A stretch of DNA of 64,000 nucleotides from Maniola hyperantus (taxonomy: Eukaryota; Arthropoda; Insecta; Lepidoptera; Nymphalidae). Made by a program: the position numbers and the translations under genes. Location of the stretch: the NCBI RefSeq assembly GCF_902806685.2, contig NC_048561.1, positions 3,348,001 to 3,412,000 of the forward strand, read 5' to 3'. Below the pieces are notes generated by a model. The model saw nothing but the letters and a program-made list of their open reading frames with translations, was not told the DNA's origin and made no database searches. This document shows positions 1 to 8,725 of this stretch, in pieces (within the stretch, counting starts at the first letter, position 1; every line of letters starts with the position of its first letter).

Positions 1-180
1 AGTGGAGCACACCAACACTTTGTTGTTGTGTCAGACTATAACCCCATGAGCCAAACTTCTCTATCAAAGTGTTTGGAGGAAGTTACAAACGCTCTTAACA
101 CCAGGGGTATTAATGAAAAATACATTTTTCCATCCAACACACAGAAGAGAGAGAAAAGAATGACACAAGAGAGGAAATAG
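1..180 (+). pseudogene. HARBI1-like PIF/Harbinger transposase fragment, cut by window start
   Basis: Frame 1 is open from the first base to the TAG at 178-180 (59 codons). It reads like the segment just before the first catalytic Asp of HARBI1-type nucleases: HQHFVVVSDYNPMSQTSLSKCLEEVT, in two parts HQHFVVVSDYNPMSQ and SLSKCLEEVTNALN, followed by KYIFP and a charged stretch. The family equivalent is a phrase of the form Q-S-S-V-S-x-C-x-x-E-V-T with a downstream F-P. The IDG motif expected next is absent because the frame ends in a stop, so this is a broken copy. It is distinct from the MADF-type Harbinger transposases at 14-31 kb. Upstream sequence lies outside the window. Confidence 0.6.
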
Positions 181-833
181 TGCCACAGTATGTATTTTTT
201 TTAAATACTATTATTAGAAATGATTACTTGCCATTTTAGTCTCTTACTATTTTTTTTAAAACTTTTATTCTAATTTTTGATTGATCTCAAGCTGATGATT
301 GAGGATTTCGGAGACGGGTGAAGCGAGTAAAAAAACGTGTTGATAATTAATATTATAATTACAAAAGAATTGAGTACCTCCTCCCCTAATCTTATTATAG
401 GGTTCCAAGTTCCGAAAATTAAGACTCTCAAAAAGAGTTAAAAGACTAAAGGGCTCGAAGCCTTTTAGCCCTTTAGCCATAAAAGAAACGACGCGAGCCT
501 TTTAGGTTTTTTGAAGCCCTTTAAATAGAAGAGTCTTTTGTTACAAGCCCCGAGAAAAAGGCTCTTGAATAAAAAGGAGCTTTTTAGTCTTTTAGCCTGC
601 GAGCCTTATAGGCGTCTTAATATTAGGGCTAAAAGGCTCGAGTCCTTTGAAACACTAGTCACCAGGGTACAACTAATATATCTGCCATTTATTAAAGCAA
701 ACCAGAGAAGATCACATAAAAAAAGAAAGGTAGATTTTCGAAATTGATTCAATAAAAAAAATTCCTATTGTTGATCCTCCTTACTTAATGAACAATTTAA
801 TTACAAAAAAATTAAAATACACGTATTCCAATT
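181..833. other. No recognisable gene
   Basis: The stretch is AT-rich. Around 440-660 there are several short, imperfect copies of motifs such as AGCCTTTTAG and AAAGGCTC on both strands, which looks like a decayed local repeat. Short open frames here have no recognisable protein motif. Confidence 0.4.
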
Positions 834-1130
834 TTGAAATCAATGAAATTTATAGGAAATAATGGAAAACCAATAGCCAATACCATAGAGGCTTTTCAGA
901 TCATACTAAATAACCTGAATAAACAAGGTTTTAATTTTATTTTATTGCGCCATTTCTATCAAGATCCAATTGAAAACTTTTTTGGCGCTATAAGAGCTCA
1001 ATGCTGTCATAATATTATGCTCAATTCTATCCACTTTCAGTCCGCATATAAGACCCTAGTGGTAAATAACATGATATCATCGCTCTCTGTAGGTGCAAAT
1101 TGTGAAAAAGATAAAATTCATGTTTGTTGA
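834..1130 (+). pseudogene. P-element/THAP9-like transposase, C-terminal fragment
   Basis: The 98-codon frame contains LLRHFYQDPIENFFGAIR at about residues 38-55. This matches the conserved C-terminal signature of P-element and THAP9-type transposases (Q-D-x-x-E-N-F-F-G-x-I-R), which lies in the last part of the catalytic region. It is followed by an H-F-Q-x-A-Y-K-x-L stretch also usual there. There is no N-terminal DNA-binding THAP domain and no catalytic core nearby in the right order: the central-domain fragment at 2985-3409 is downstream rather than upstream. The piece is therefore an isolated relic. The product would be non-functional. Confidence 0.65.
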
Positions 1131-1854
1131 ATTATTAAGAAGATTTTTCTAAAAGACCGAAAATTCACCTTGAAAAAAACAATGAAGTAAACAATCAAAA
1201 AACTGTTTTTGAAGAACATTTTTTATTGATAATGAAATTAATACAGAAAATTTCATTATGAGTCGATCACCCATAATCGACGTTGAAATGCGAAGCCCTA
1301 GGCTACTGCAGTGGCTGGCTCAAAAAGACTAAGATTTACAAAAAACCTGGCTAACATACCCTACCAGAGAAGCATTTAACTAAAATGTGCAATGTGAAAA
1401 CATCACTAAACATATCTTGATAACAAAAAAAAATGTGAATATATAAAATTAGTCTGCTCAATAAACATGGATTTGTCATTTGTAAAATGTAATTTGCACA
1501 AAGATGAAATTCTAAATTTTTTATTGAATAAAAGTGTGACTTTTGATTTATTTACCTGGTGCAAAACTGTTTATAAAATAAGTTGGGCAAGCGTGTAACA
1601 CCTCCCCCACCCTCTACTGCCTGTATATGGCACGCTACAGCCGAAACAAAACCGAAAATATTTCTGGAACAACCCTTATATATCAAGTTTTAACTATGAC
1701 CACTACATGGCACTGCTTTCTAAAAAATAAAATTTGACGTGAGTTATACTACATCTATTTCAGCAGCTTAAACTGACATGTCGCATTGCAATAGAAATAT
1801 CCTTAGGGACCGTTATCGTAACAGTTATTACTATTATTATTTATTATTGTTAAG
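1131..1854. other. No recognisable gene
   Basis: AT-rich sequence with scattered stops in all frames. No terminal repeats or protein motifs were recognised. Confidence 0.4.
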
Positions 1855-2073
1855 TTGAAGTTGACCAAACCTAAACAGGATTTATACAAAAAACTAGTGT
1901 CTTTGAAAAGAAAACTTTTTAAATATAAGAACAAGTTCTCAAAGCAGACTATTAAACTAAAGCTGGCAAAGAAGATAACAGAAGAGCTGGAGATAAGGTA
2001 CAAAAAATTGTACTGGCTCACAGGTAAAAACTCATCGCTGTCAACTCGAAATAAGATAATCTTATACAAATAA
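1855..2073 (+). pseudogene. Coiled-coil fragment, possibly of a THAP/P-like transposase
   Basis: A 72-codon frame is very rich in Lys, Leu and Glu (for example LKRKLFKYKNKFSKQ and KKITEELEIRYKKLYWL), consistent with a heptad-type coiled coil. P-element-like transposases carry a leucine-zipper/coiled-coil segment between the THAP domain and the catalytic core. A P-like catalytic fragment follows about 0.9 kb downstream on the same strand. The link is inferred from position and composition only. Confidence 0.3.
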
Positions 2074-2127
2074 GTCCTAAATGCAAATGAAGTGAACAGA
2101 TAATTCAAAATCCAATATCAGAAAGAT

Positions 2128-2200
2128 GCATCCGACTATTCGTAAGTACTTGTAAAAGTTTATTCGAATAAAAAAGATTTTTATTTTATTTTAAAGGCGA
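2128..2200. repeat. Short dispersed repeat (related copy at 39360-39440)
   Basis: The segment with CATCCGACTATTCG, ACTTGTAAAAGTTTATT and AAGATTTTTATTTTATT recurs in inverted orientation at about 39360-39440, where it interrupts a MITE. It is probably the 3' tail of a retroposon, since it is A/T-rich with a poly(T)-like end. Confidence 0.45.
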
Positions 2201-2389
2201 GGTATCGAAACCTTCGACCTAAAACATTTAGGCATACAAATTGAGTAGGCTTTTATAACATTTAAGGGGCAAACTTTTAAAAATTCTCCAAAAGTCTTTT
2301 TCTTAAGCCTGACATCAACAGAAAGATTTTTGTGTAGCTGAAATCGAAATCAGCAGAGAGAGAGATATTCGATGAATGAATGTGACATA

Positions 2390-2530
2390 CAACGAAAGGG
2401 TACCCACCTGAGCCCAATTTTTATTCTTAATCTTTATTAACGATATAACTAATATCTTCCGATATTGTAAATTCTCCCTTTACGAAGATGATTTGAAAAT
2501 TTATATGAACTTTATCCTTCACTATTCCAA
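2390..2530 (+). pseudogene. LINE reverse transcriptase fragment (CR1/jockey/L2-like)
   Basis: After a stop the frame reads FLFLIFINDITNIFRYCKF, then SLYEDDLKIYMNFI. This corresponds to reverse transcriptase palm motifs: the I-N-D-I segment and the catalytic box normally written Y-A-D-D. Here the Ala of YADD is Glu (YEDD), and stops flank the piece. It is a short inactive relic of a non-LTR retrotransposon. Confidence 0.6.
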
Positions 2531-2557
2531 AGAAATCAAAAAGAACACCTTCTAGGA

Positions 2558-2734
2558 AAACATTTCGTAACTATCAACTTAAGCAAAACTAACTTGGGTA
2601 GTAACGCTGCGTTAAATCGCCTAAATAGTGTCTATAACGAGCTCGCCAGTGTTCAAGAAGTCAACATTTTTCGGCAGGGTTCAAATGCTTTTAAAAAAGC
2701 TATTGCGGCTGCTGTTTCTGCTTTGAGAGATTAA
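2558..2734 (+). other. Unidentified open fragment ending in SALRD-stop
   Basis: A 59-codon frame is protein-like in composition. It contains LGSNAALNRLNSVYNELA and EVNIFRQGSNAFKKAIAAA, and ends in SALRD followed by TAA. The alternating hydrophobic and charged pattern suggests amphipathic helices. No family was recognised. No start codon or promoter can be assigned, and it follows immediately after LINE debris. Confidence 0.25.
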
Positions 2735-2984
2735 TCAACCAGTTTTTGTTTCAGTTTTAGGTTTTTAGTTGTTGTTTTCGATTTTATTTAAATAAATATT
2801 TATATGTTTTGTTTTTACTCATAAAATTAGTAGATTTATTGTTTCCATTACAAGTTTGGAGCTCTCCTTTTTAAAAATTATGTACAAAATGTGAGCGGTC
2901 GCCTATGTCTGTAAAGGCTGTATTATTTACTGTTGTGTGTGTACTGTGAACTTGCTGTTGGTGTAAAAGAAAGAAAGAAAAGAC

Positions 2985-3409
2985 AATATAACCGGCTTTG
3001 TGACTACTGGCAAACAAACACAACCATTTTTGCAAATCATGTTCAAGTATTCATGATCCGAGGACTTCATTAGCAGCCGGTATCTTACGCAACAAAAGGA
3101 CCAGAATTGGCCAGGCAACAGAAAGAAGTTACAATTAGTTTACAAGAAGCTGGCTTCAAAGTAGTCGCCACTGTGTGTGACCAAGGCACCAACAATCGCC
3201 AAGCTTTCAAGTATCTAATGGATGAGACCAGGGGTAATTATTGCAGACACGAAGAAACTCCAAAAGACAGTCTTTATTGTAAATGGAGAAGAAATAGTGC
3301 CACTGACCCCCTTCATCTTTTAAAGGGAGTAAGGAACAACCTGTTGATGAAAAACCTAGAGTATAAATTGAATGGAGAAATAAAAGTAGCCAAGTGGCAA
3401 CATTTGTAA
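2985..3409 (+). pseudogene. P-element-like transposase, RNase H-like core fragment
   Basis: The longest open piece (3107-3409) reads GFKVVATVCDQGTNNRQAFK and, further on, DPLHLLKGVRNNLL. These are the two best-conserved blocks of the RNase H-like catalytic domain of P-element/THAP9 transposases: the V-C-D-Q-G-x-N-N block carries a catalytic Asp, and D-P-x-H-L-L-K-x-x-R-N is the following block. Just upstream, in shifted frames, 2985-3106 still shows NITGFVTTGKQTQPF and VFMIRGL, also typical of this domain. At least one frameshift and one stop separate these pieces. The element is inactive and has neither terminus. Confidence 0.7.
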
Positions 3410-4091
3410 TAGGGTATTTGACAGCATGTAAAATACGTAGCTTCTATCAGCATGTAAAAATAGCGTCTATCACTCTTTAAAACCAGAATGAAAACTCCAT
3501 TTTGATTAGGATTGTTTCAAAATGGCTTAACGAGACGCCAAATTGTATTTCCAGAGTTGAGATAATTTTCCCAGTAACCGGCCATAGCTTTATTTTTCTT
3601 AATAGAGTGTTTGCGAGTACTGAAAAAAAAATTCGGCGTCTAAAATGTTTTAAATCCAAGTGACTATATTAATTTGATGTCATCTAATCAGGGTCATCAA
3701 TCTTAGAACAAATAGCATGGTACTTCAATTCATTTAGTACCAAAAGGCAATAGCAGACCGCGCTACTGTGACTGGACAAATTCGATATAATATTATTCTG
3801 TGGTCAAGGCATCCCATGTTTAATTTTTCTACCAAATTGGTAGTTTAGTTTACATTAACATATTTGTATTTTAAAGCAAAAAAATATTCTCTAACCTTTA
3901 ATTTCTATTTACCAATATTTTATTTGGTTCTACCTTTGGTATGTATCATTGATTTAATAAATATTCTTCAAAATAAAATTCTCAGACAATTTTTTGCTAT
4001 TGATATGGTAGAAATTGGGCAAACAACCTGGTCTGTGCTGGCGGTCGTAATGTTTTTCTGATTCCTGTAATATGTCGTAATGTTTTTAGTG
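3410..4091. other. No recognisable gene
   Basis: AT-rich spacer between the P-like relic and the first copy of the 4.1 kb repeat. No motif was recognised in any frame. Confidence 0.4.
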
Positions 4092-4640
4092 ATTCTGGTC
4101 GAAGCCGAAGCCGCTTTATCGGCTATCGCCACTATATTTAGCCGAAGCCGAAGGTAAGAACTTCAGTTTAAAATTGACTTCAAGTGAATAAAATAATAGT
4201 TTCTTTTTAGTTTGACTTTTGTCTTGTTGAACTTGTCATAAATAAAATAATAGTACGTCCAGTGGGGAGGCGGAGGTCGGTGTCCCTACGCGTCAGTTTT
4301 GTTCTTTCAATTCCTGCGCTTAACGTTCGGCTTCGGTCTAAACCTGAGCCCAGTTTGGCCATTTAAATTTTTTATAATTTTATGTACTCAGTGACACTCG
4401 CGCCATTAAAACAAATCTAATGATGTATTATCAAGTAATAATACGTCCAGTGGGGTTGGGGTTGAGTAGTTACGAGCGGGCATAAGAACGGACATACATA
4501 CAGGGTCAAAACATAACCCTCTTTTTGGGCTTAGCTGCAATCGGGTACAAAATAATGCTGTTGTTGAAGCCAATATACCTACTTAAGTTTTTAAATATTT
4601 GAAAGTATAACAATTTCAGTGATGCGCCGACCGACGCCTT
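4092..4640 (+). repeat. Chimeric repeat, copy A (version without the viral insert)
   Basis: Its left part (4092-4422) contains GAAGCCGAAGCCGCTTTATC and CGTCCAGTGGGGAGGCGG, and is nearly identical to 5289-5625. Its right part (about 4464-4640) contains GGACATACATACAG and AAAATAATGCTGTTGTTGAA, and is nearly identical to 8184-8360. In this copy the two parts are joined by about 40 bases. In copy B the endogenous viral element separates them. The repeat family was not identified. It ends in a CGCCGACCGACGCCT segment that also occurs at 5128 and 8343. Confidence 0.8.
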
Positions 4641-4752
4641 TGGAAATAAGAGAACTTGTAAATATAAATAAAATAGAAAGCCTTAAAAAGAAGTTATTCG
4701 AATATTTAATTAAAAATATTTTTTATAGTGTTGACGAATATCTAAGATGACA
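4636..4752 (+). pseudogene. LINE ORF2 C-terminal tail, copy A
   Basis: The frame reads IRELVNINKIESLKKKLFEY, then NIFYSVDEYLR and a stop. This is the usual end of CR1/jockey-type LINE proteins (K-x-x-L-x-x-x-L-x-x-x-x-F-Y-S-x-x-E-x-L). The first 90 bases match 8634-8725 almost exactly, but here the original stop codon is kept. The junction with the preceding repeat falls at the shared heptamer CTTTGGA. Confidence 0.65.
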
Positions 4753-4764
4753 TTTTTTTCCTTT

Positions 4765-5125
4765 AGGGTGTATTGATGGTAAACCGAATGGTGGCGGTTC
4801 GAACGTATTTCCACCAAACAAAAGCGTTCCCAAAGAGGGTTAGCGTCAGGCAGGCGGCCGGCTGCAAAACATCTTGCCAAATCCCTACAACATGACTAAG
4901 AATAATAAAGATATGTGTGAAAATGTTAGGGCGTACCCTCTAGGCGACGCGCAGGGGCAGCACCCGGCGCCTGTGAGAAATGGACTAGGGTTGTTGCATC
5001 AGGGACGGGTGCAACGTAAGAAGCGAGTCCGAGAAGTAAAAATGAGGATGATAAGCTGGAATGTGGGAACGATGACTGGAAGAGGAAGAGAGCTAGCGGA
5101 TGTATTAGAAAAGAGAAGAATAAAT
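4765..5125 (+). pseudogene. RTE-type retrotransposon 5' end: leader and start of AP endonuclease
   Basis: A GC-richer leader runs to about 5040. The frame then encodes MISWNVGTMTGRGRELADVL and EKRRINVA, which is the start of the apurinic-like endonuclease of RTE elements of the CFDP2-like kind (W-N-V-x-T-M-x-G-R). The reading frame is broken at 5126 by the CGCCGACCGACGCCT repeat. The next part of the same element type resumes only at about 8726, with the end of the endonuclease. Roughly 130 residues of the endonuclease that should lie between are missing. This is probably the 5' part of the element at 8726-11140, displaced or deleted by the later insertions. Confidence 0.6.
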
Positions 5126-5200
5126 GTCGCCGACCGACGCCTTTGGACGAGAAGACAGCTGAGGCGTCCACTTCGGGCACGAAGGCGGACGCAAACTCGG
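5126..5200 (+). repeat. Short GC-rich repeat shared with 8343-8400
   Basis: The segment CGCCGACCGACGCCT, then GACAGCTGAGGCGTCC and ACTTCGGGCACGAAGG, recurs at 8343-8400 with few changes. Its first 15 bases recur at 4622-4638. It marks junctions between otherwise unrelated pieces in this chimeric block. Confidence 0.6.
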
Positions 5201-5288
5201 CTGCAGCGGGAACATCCCGCCCGTCCAGAGGATGTGAGTCAACGTGAATGTTAACCTTGTATAGTAATAGTGTCCGACCGAAGTTCCT

Positions 5289-5625
5289 ATTCTGGTCGAA
5301 GCCGAAGCCGCTTTATCGGCTATCGCCACTATGTTTAGCCGAAGCCGAAGGTAAGAACTTCAGTTTAAAATTGACTTCAAGTGAATAAAATAATAGTTTC
5401 TTTTTAGTTTGACTTTTGTCTTGTTGAACTTGTCATAAATAAATAAGAGTACGTCCAGTGGGGAGGCGGGGGTCAGTGTCCTCACGCGTCAGTTTTGTTC
5501 TTTCAATTCCTGCGCTTAACCTTCGGCTTCGGTCTAAACCTGAGCCCAGTTTGGCCATTTTAATTTTTTGTAATTTTATGTACTCAGTGACACTCGCGCC
5601 ATTAAAATTTAAAACAAATCTAATG
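5289..5625 (+). repeat. Chimeric repeat, copy B left part
   Basis: It is nearly identical to 4092-4422 (copy A). It ends in a short TAATG tandem (5621-5640) immediately before the viral-like sequence. Copy A continues here without interruption, so the viral element appears to have entered this repeat or been joined to it. Confidence 0.8.
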
Positions 5626-5640
5626 TAATGTAATGTAATC

Positions 5641-5812
5641 GAAAAATCGAAAACATATCTACGGTGTTCACGAAAGTGAAACGTTAAGTGATTATCCCTC
5701 GCCTGGGATATATCACATAAACGTGGTCCTCGCCTGGACCTCGTCGTACATATATTTTCAAAACGTATAGTTCTCCTCGCCTGGACAGCTACACAACTTC
5801 AAATACTACAAA
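5641..5812 (+). other. Leader of the endogenous viral element, with three CCTCGCCTGG repeats
   Basis: The 172 bases before the viral-like ATG differ in character from the flanking repeats. They contain the decamer CCTCGCCTGG three times, at 5697-5706, 5728-5737 and 5775-5784, each in a similar context. The segment belongs to the inserted block because the uninterrupted paralog at 4.1-4.6 kb lacks it. It may be a copied viral 5' untranslated region or an unrelated repeat. The sequence alone does not decide. Confidence 0.5.
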
Positions 5813-8182
5813 ATGTCGTTATCGAGGGTGTATTTGTATCTCGATATAAATACTCTTGAAGCAGGTAAGTTTTGTGTAATTAATAAAAAATTTTACGCGA
5901 AGAATGGTTATTGTTATTTGATATACTTCCACCACTTAGGATTCTCAACAGCACAAATTTTGACTGTAGCTCAATATTTTAAATCATATCCAAAATTAAA
6001 CCATGTTATGGACTTTCTAAAAAAATTTTTAGAAGACGATGATATAATATTGGCACCTAGAGTAAAATGTCAAAATGTATTGCATGTCTCCGAACGTTCA
6101 TGTAAGAGAACATATAGGGAAATCAGAGAGATGTACAGACATCTAAATTACAGTATCGGGTCGAATGTAGTACCACACAGTGCTATACCGGCTATTTGTC
6201 AGAGAGCAGGACTTGACTATCAAGCGGAAGTAGCTAAGGTAATTGCCCGTGATTTAGCTACAGGTGAAAGTGCTTTGTCTGAGATGAAATTGACGACGGA
6301 GGAAGAAGCGACACTTACGGAGATTTTTCCAGAATTGAGTTTAGATTTTAAACATGATTTGTTTCATCCACACGCTTACGCAGCCGCGTCTCGTATAATT
6401 GAAGAACAAATCAACATTCTAGGTTTGGGTTTGGCAAGAATAGCTAATGTCAAAGTACCAGAAGGTTATGATGCGTTGGTTAAAGATTCAGGTGGTGACG
6501 CATTCAAGCAAATTATACGAGGTAGGCATAACTTCCACTGCTGTTCACCGATCATAAGTATATATGATCAGCAAAGAGATGCAAATAGAAGAGCGTCGAT
6601 AGCAACAATGCAAAAATGCTCTAGTTTACAATTAAAAGCGTTAAACAAATACAATGATGATATTCGCAATGGTAGTAATACCTTTTCTTGCGCTAATGTA
6701 TCCGAGCAGTGTAATGTAAAGACACCATTCATGACTTTCTTGCACTCGACGTATGATAGGACCGCTACGGATATAGCTAATGCTATGACCGCAGCAGATG
6801 CTAAAGTAGGGACTGGGTCGTTTATCTTTAGTACAGATATGTTATTGAACCCTGAATGTGTTATAAAACCTTTAGGTGCGTATTACAAAGTATTTACGAA
6901 AGACGGAGTAAAGTATATTAACATGAGTTTTAAAGGTGACCCGTCATGGTCTTATACTCATCGAATTGATACATACATGACATTGTTGCAACAACCGATA
7001 ATCAAAGACAGTAACGGTCAACACTATTTCGTTAACATATCATCAATAAGAAATTCGATAGTGTTTTTCAGAATAATTAAATGTGGTTCAAAAAACGTAT
7101 TACCCGGTGAGTTAACTCATCGGTTATGGTTTGATAATTCCGAAAACGTCATCATCCAATGTTTTGACTGGTTGGCAGACGGATACGATTCAAATAAGAA
7201 TCATATGCGTCTTGTGCGTTTCGAGGCTCCAAAACGCTTAGTCAACGATGCGATGAATTATGCGTATACTTTAGATCATAACAAGTTTTCAGTGGTAAAC
7301 ATACTTGCAGCGTTGAAATCTTTTTCAACACGCGTGGTTGGGACAAAAGCAATTAGTCAAGCGGCCTACGATATGGAACCTAAAAGACTATATCTTTTAG
7401 CGAGTGCCATCTTTTTAAAATGTTTTGTTGATAGATTTGGTATTACCAAGGCAACGTCAGAGGTTACGGATGAAATTCAAAAATTAAGACTGCAGAAAGG
7501 GTTTAGTCCTTTAAATATTATAAAAAATTTATGGGAAAAATTTATATCGCCCAGAGTTCCGAAACCATGTAATGAGAAAAATGTAGTATACGAACAAGCG
7601 TATGACAATCCCTGCAATGTCCCTCTAGAAGGGGTACCCGCGATGAACTGTGGTACGCGATGGTATCAGCGATTCTTGTCACTATTAATAGAATGGTCAG
7701 CAATACCACAGAAATATCCCGTGCATATCAGTGACGCGGTTCAATTCGTTGAAATAACAACGATAATAGAAAGCGATTTTTCGGATTTGAATAAAAATGT
7801 TAGAAATTATTTACCATGTTTCCCATTAGTTGATGAACTCGATCCTTTCAGGGAAAGTCCGTTATCAGACGAAGCGTGTGGTATTGAGGAAGTACCAGAT
7901 AATATCAACGAAGAAACTTCTGAAGTATCCCAGTCCGAGACATCATCTATGTCAGGGACTACGGAAAGGATTGAAAACCACGAAGATTTCCCTGCGGTTA
8001 ATGACCTTGTAATTGGGACTGCGATTGGTGATGGAAACTGCTTGTTCGATAGTCTTAGACAACTGTTGGATGCAAATTTATCGATAGTTGAATTTAAGAA
8101 GAAATTATTGAGTAGTAAGGCGATAGTAGACATGCCGACTGTTATTTTACCTGTTATTTTACCAAAATTGGTTAGCCGTTAA
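5813..8182 (+). CDS. Endogenous viral element: alphavirus-like replicase N-terminus (methyltransferase plus partial OTU protease)
   Basis: An uninterrupted 789-codon frame resembles the N-terminal part of a positive-strand RNA virus replicase. Seen: residues about 180-400 carry capping-methyltransferase-like blocks. These are HPHAYAAASR near 187, a GGD...HNFHCC block near 227-243, RDANRR with Asp256, a Cys-rich FSCANVSEQC near 293, and an aromatic DPSWSY near 378. A Ser/Glu-rich linker follows. Then GDGNCLFDSL begins at residue 739 with Cys743, the nucleophile motif of OTU cysteine proteases. The frame ends about 46 residues later, so the OTU domain is cut short and there is no helicase or polymerase. 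Known: methyltransferase followed by OTU occurs in cilevirus-like kitavirids, and related virga/negevirus-like viruses infect insects. Inferred: an endogenised genome fragment, with host expression unknown. The ATG at 5813 is the first in frame. Lineage assignment is tentative. Confidence 0.72.
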   Translation: MSLSRVYLYLDINTLEAGKFCVINKKFYAKNGYCYLIYFHHLGFSTAQILTVAQYFKSYPKLNHVMDFLKKFLEDDDIILAPRVKCQNVLHVSERSCKRTYREIREMYRHLNYSIGSNVVPHSAIPAICQRAGLDYQAEVAKVIARDLATGESALSEMKLTTEEEATLTEIFPELSLDFKHDLFHPHAYAAASRIIEEQINILGLGLARIANVKVPEGYDALVKDSGGDAFKQIIRGRHNFHCCSPIISIYDQQRDANRRASIATMQKCSSLQLKALNKYNDDIRNGSNTFSCANVSEQCNVKTPFMTFLHSTYDRTATDIANAMTAADAKVGTGSFIFSTDMLLNPECVIKPLGAYYKVFTKDGVKYINMSFKGDPSWSYTHRIDTYMTLLQQPIIKDSNGQHYFVNISSIRNSIVFFRIIKCGSKNVLPGELTHRLWFDNSENVIIQCFDWLADGYDSNKNHMRLVRFEAPKRLVNDAMNYAYTLDHNKFSVVNILAALKSFSTRVVGTKAISQAAYDMEPKRLYLLASAIFLKCFVDRFGITKATSEVTDEIQKLRLQKGFSPLNIIKNLWEKFISPRVPKPCNEKNVVYEQAYDNPCNVPLEGVPAMNCGTRWYQRFLSLLIEWSAIPQKYPVHISDAVQFVEITTIIESDFSDLNKNVRNYLPCFPLVDELDPFRESPLSDEACGIEEVPDNINEETSEVSQSETSSMSGTTERIENHEDFPAVNDLVIGTAIGDGNCLFDSLRQLLDANLSIVEFKKKLLSSKAIVDMPTVILPVILPKLVSR

Positions 8183-8400
8183 TGAGTTACGAGCAGGCAT
8201 AGGAACGGACATACATACAGGTCAAAAACATAACCCTCTTTTTGGGCTTCGTTGCAATCGGGTACAAAATAATGCTGTTGTTGAAGCCAATATACCTACT
8301 TAAGTATTTAAATATCTGAAAAGTATAACAATTTCAGTGATGCGCCGACCGACGCCTCTGGACGAGTCGACAGCTGAGGCGTCCACTTCGGGCACGAAGG
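8183..8400 (+). repeat. Chimeric repeat, copy B right part
   Basis: It starts one base after the viral stop codon, with AGTTACGAGCAGGCATAGG. It is nearly identical to the right part of copy A (about 4464-4640). It then continues into the CGCCGACCGACGCCT segment shared with 5126-5200. Together with 5289-5625 it brackets the viral element. Confidence 0.8.
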
Positions 8401-8419
8401 TAGGTTGTCCCAGCGAGAT

Positions 8420-8725
8420 AGCTGCGTACCTTACTTCCAAAAACTTCGTTTATTAACAGTACCTTCATTATATATTATCTATGAAACCATTTTGATTGTT
8501 GCTAACATTAAAAATATGTTTACAGAACTTGATAACAAAAGACAAAAACATAAATTAAAATTCCCATCACATAAAACCGCTCTCATCAATAATAGTTTTA
8601 ACGTTATGGCAGTCAAAATTGTAAACAAACTACCTTTGGAAATAAGAGAACTTGTAAATATAAATAAAATAGAAAGCCTTAAAAAGAAGTTATTCGAATA
8701 TTTAATTAAAAATATTTTTTATAGT
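8420..8725 (+). pseudogene. LINE ORF2 C-terminal tail, copy B, fused to RTE sequence
   Basis: The frame contains KLKFPSHKTALINNSFNVMA, KIVNKLPLEIRELV and the KKLFEYLIKNIFYS ending, typical of the C-terminus of a CR1/jockey-type LINE protein. The natural stop is missing: at 8726 the frame runs straight into the endonuclease part of an RTE-type element, producing one long artificial open frame from 8405. The last 90 bases duplicate 4636-4730. Confidence 0.6.

Noticed and set aside
5105..5329. Minus-strand 74-codon frame near the RTE 5' end
   Set aside because: It spans the junction of three unrelated repeats and has no recognisable domain.
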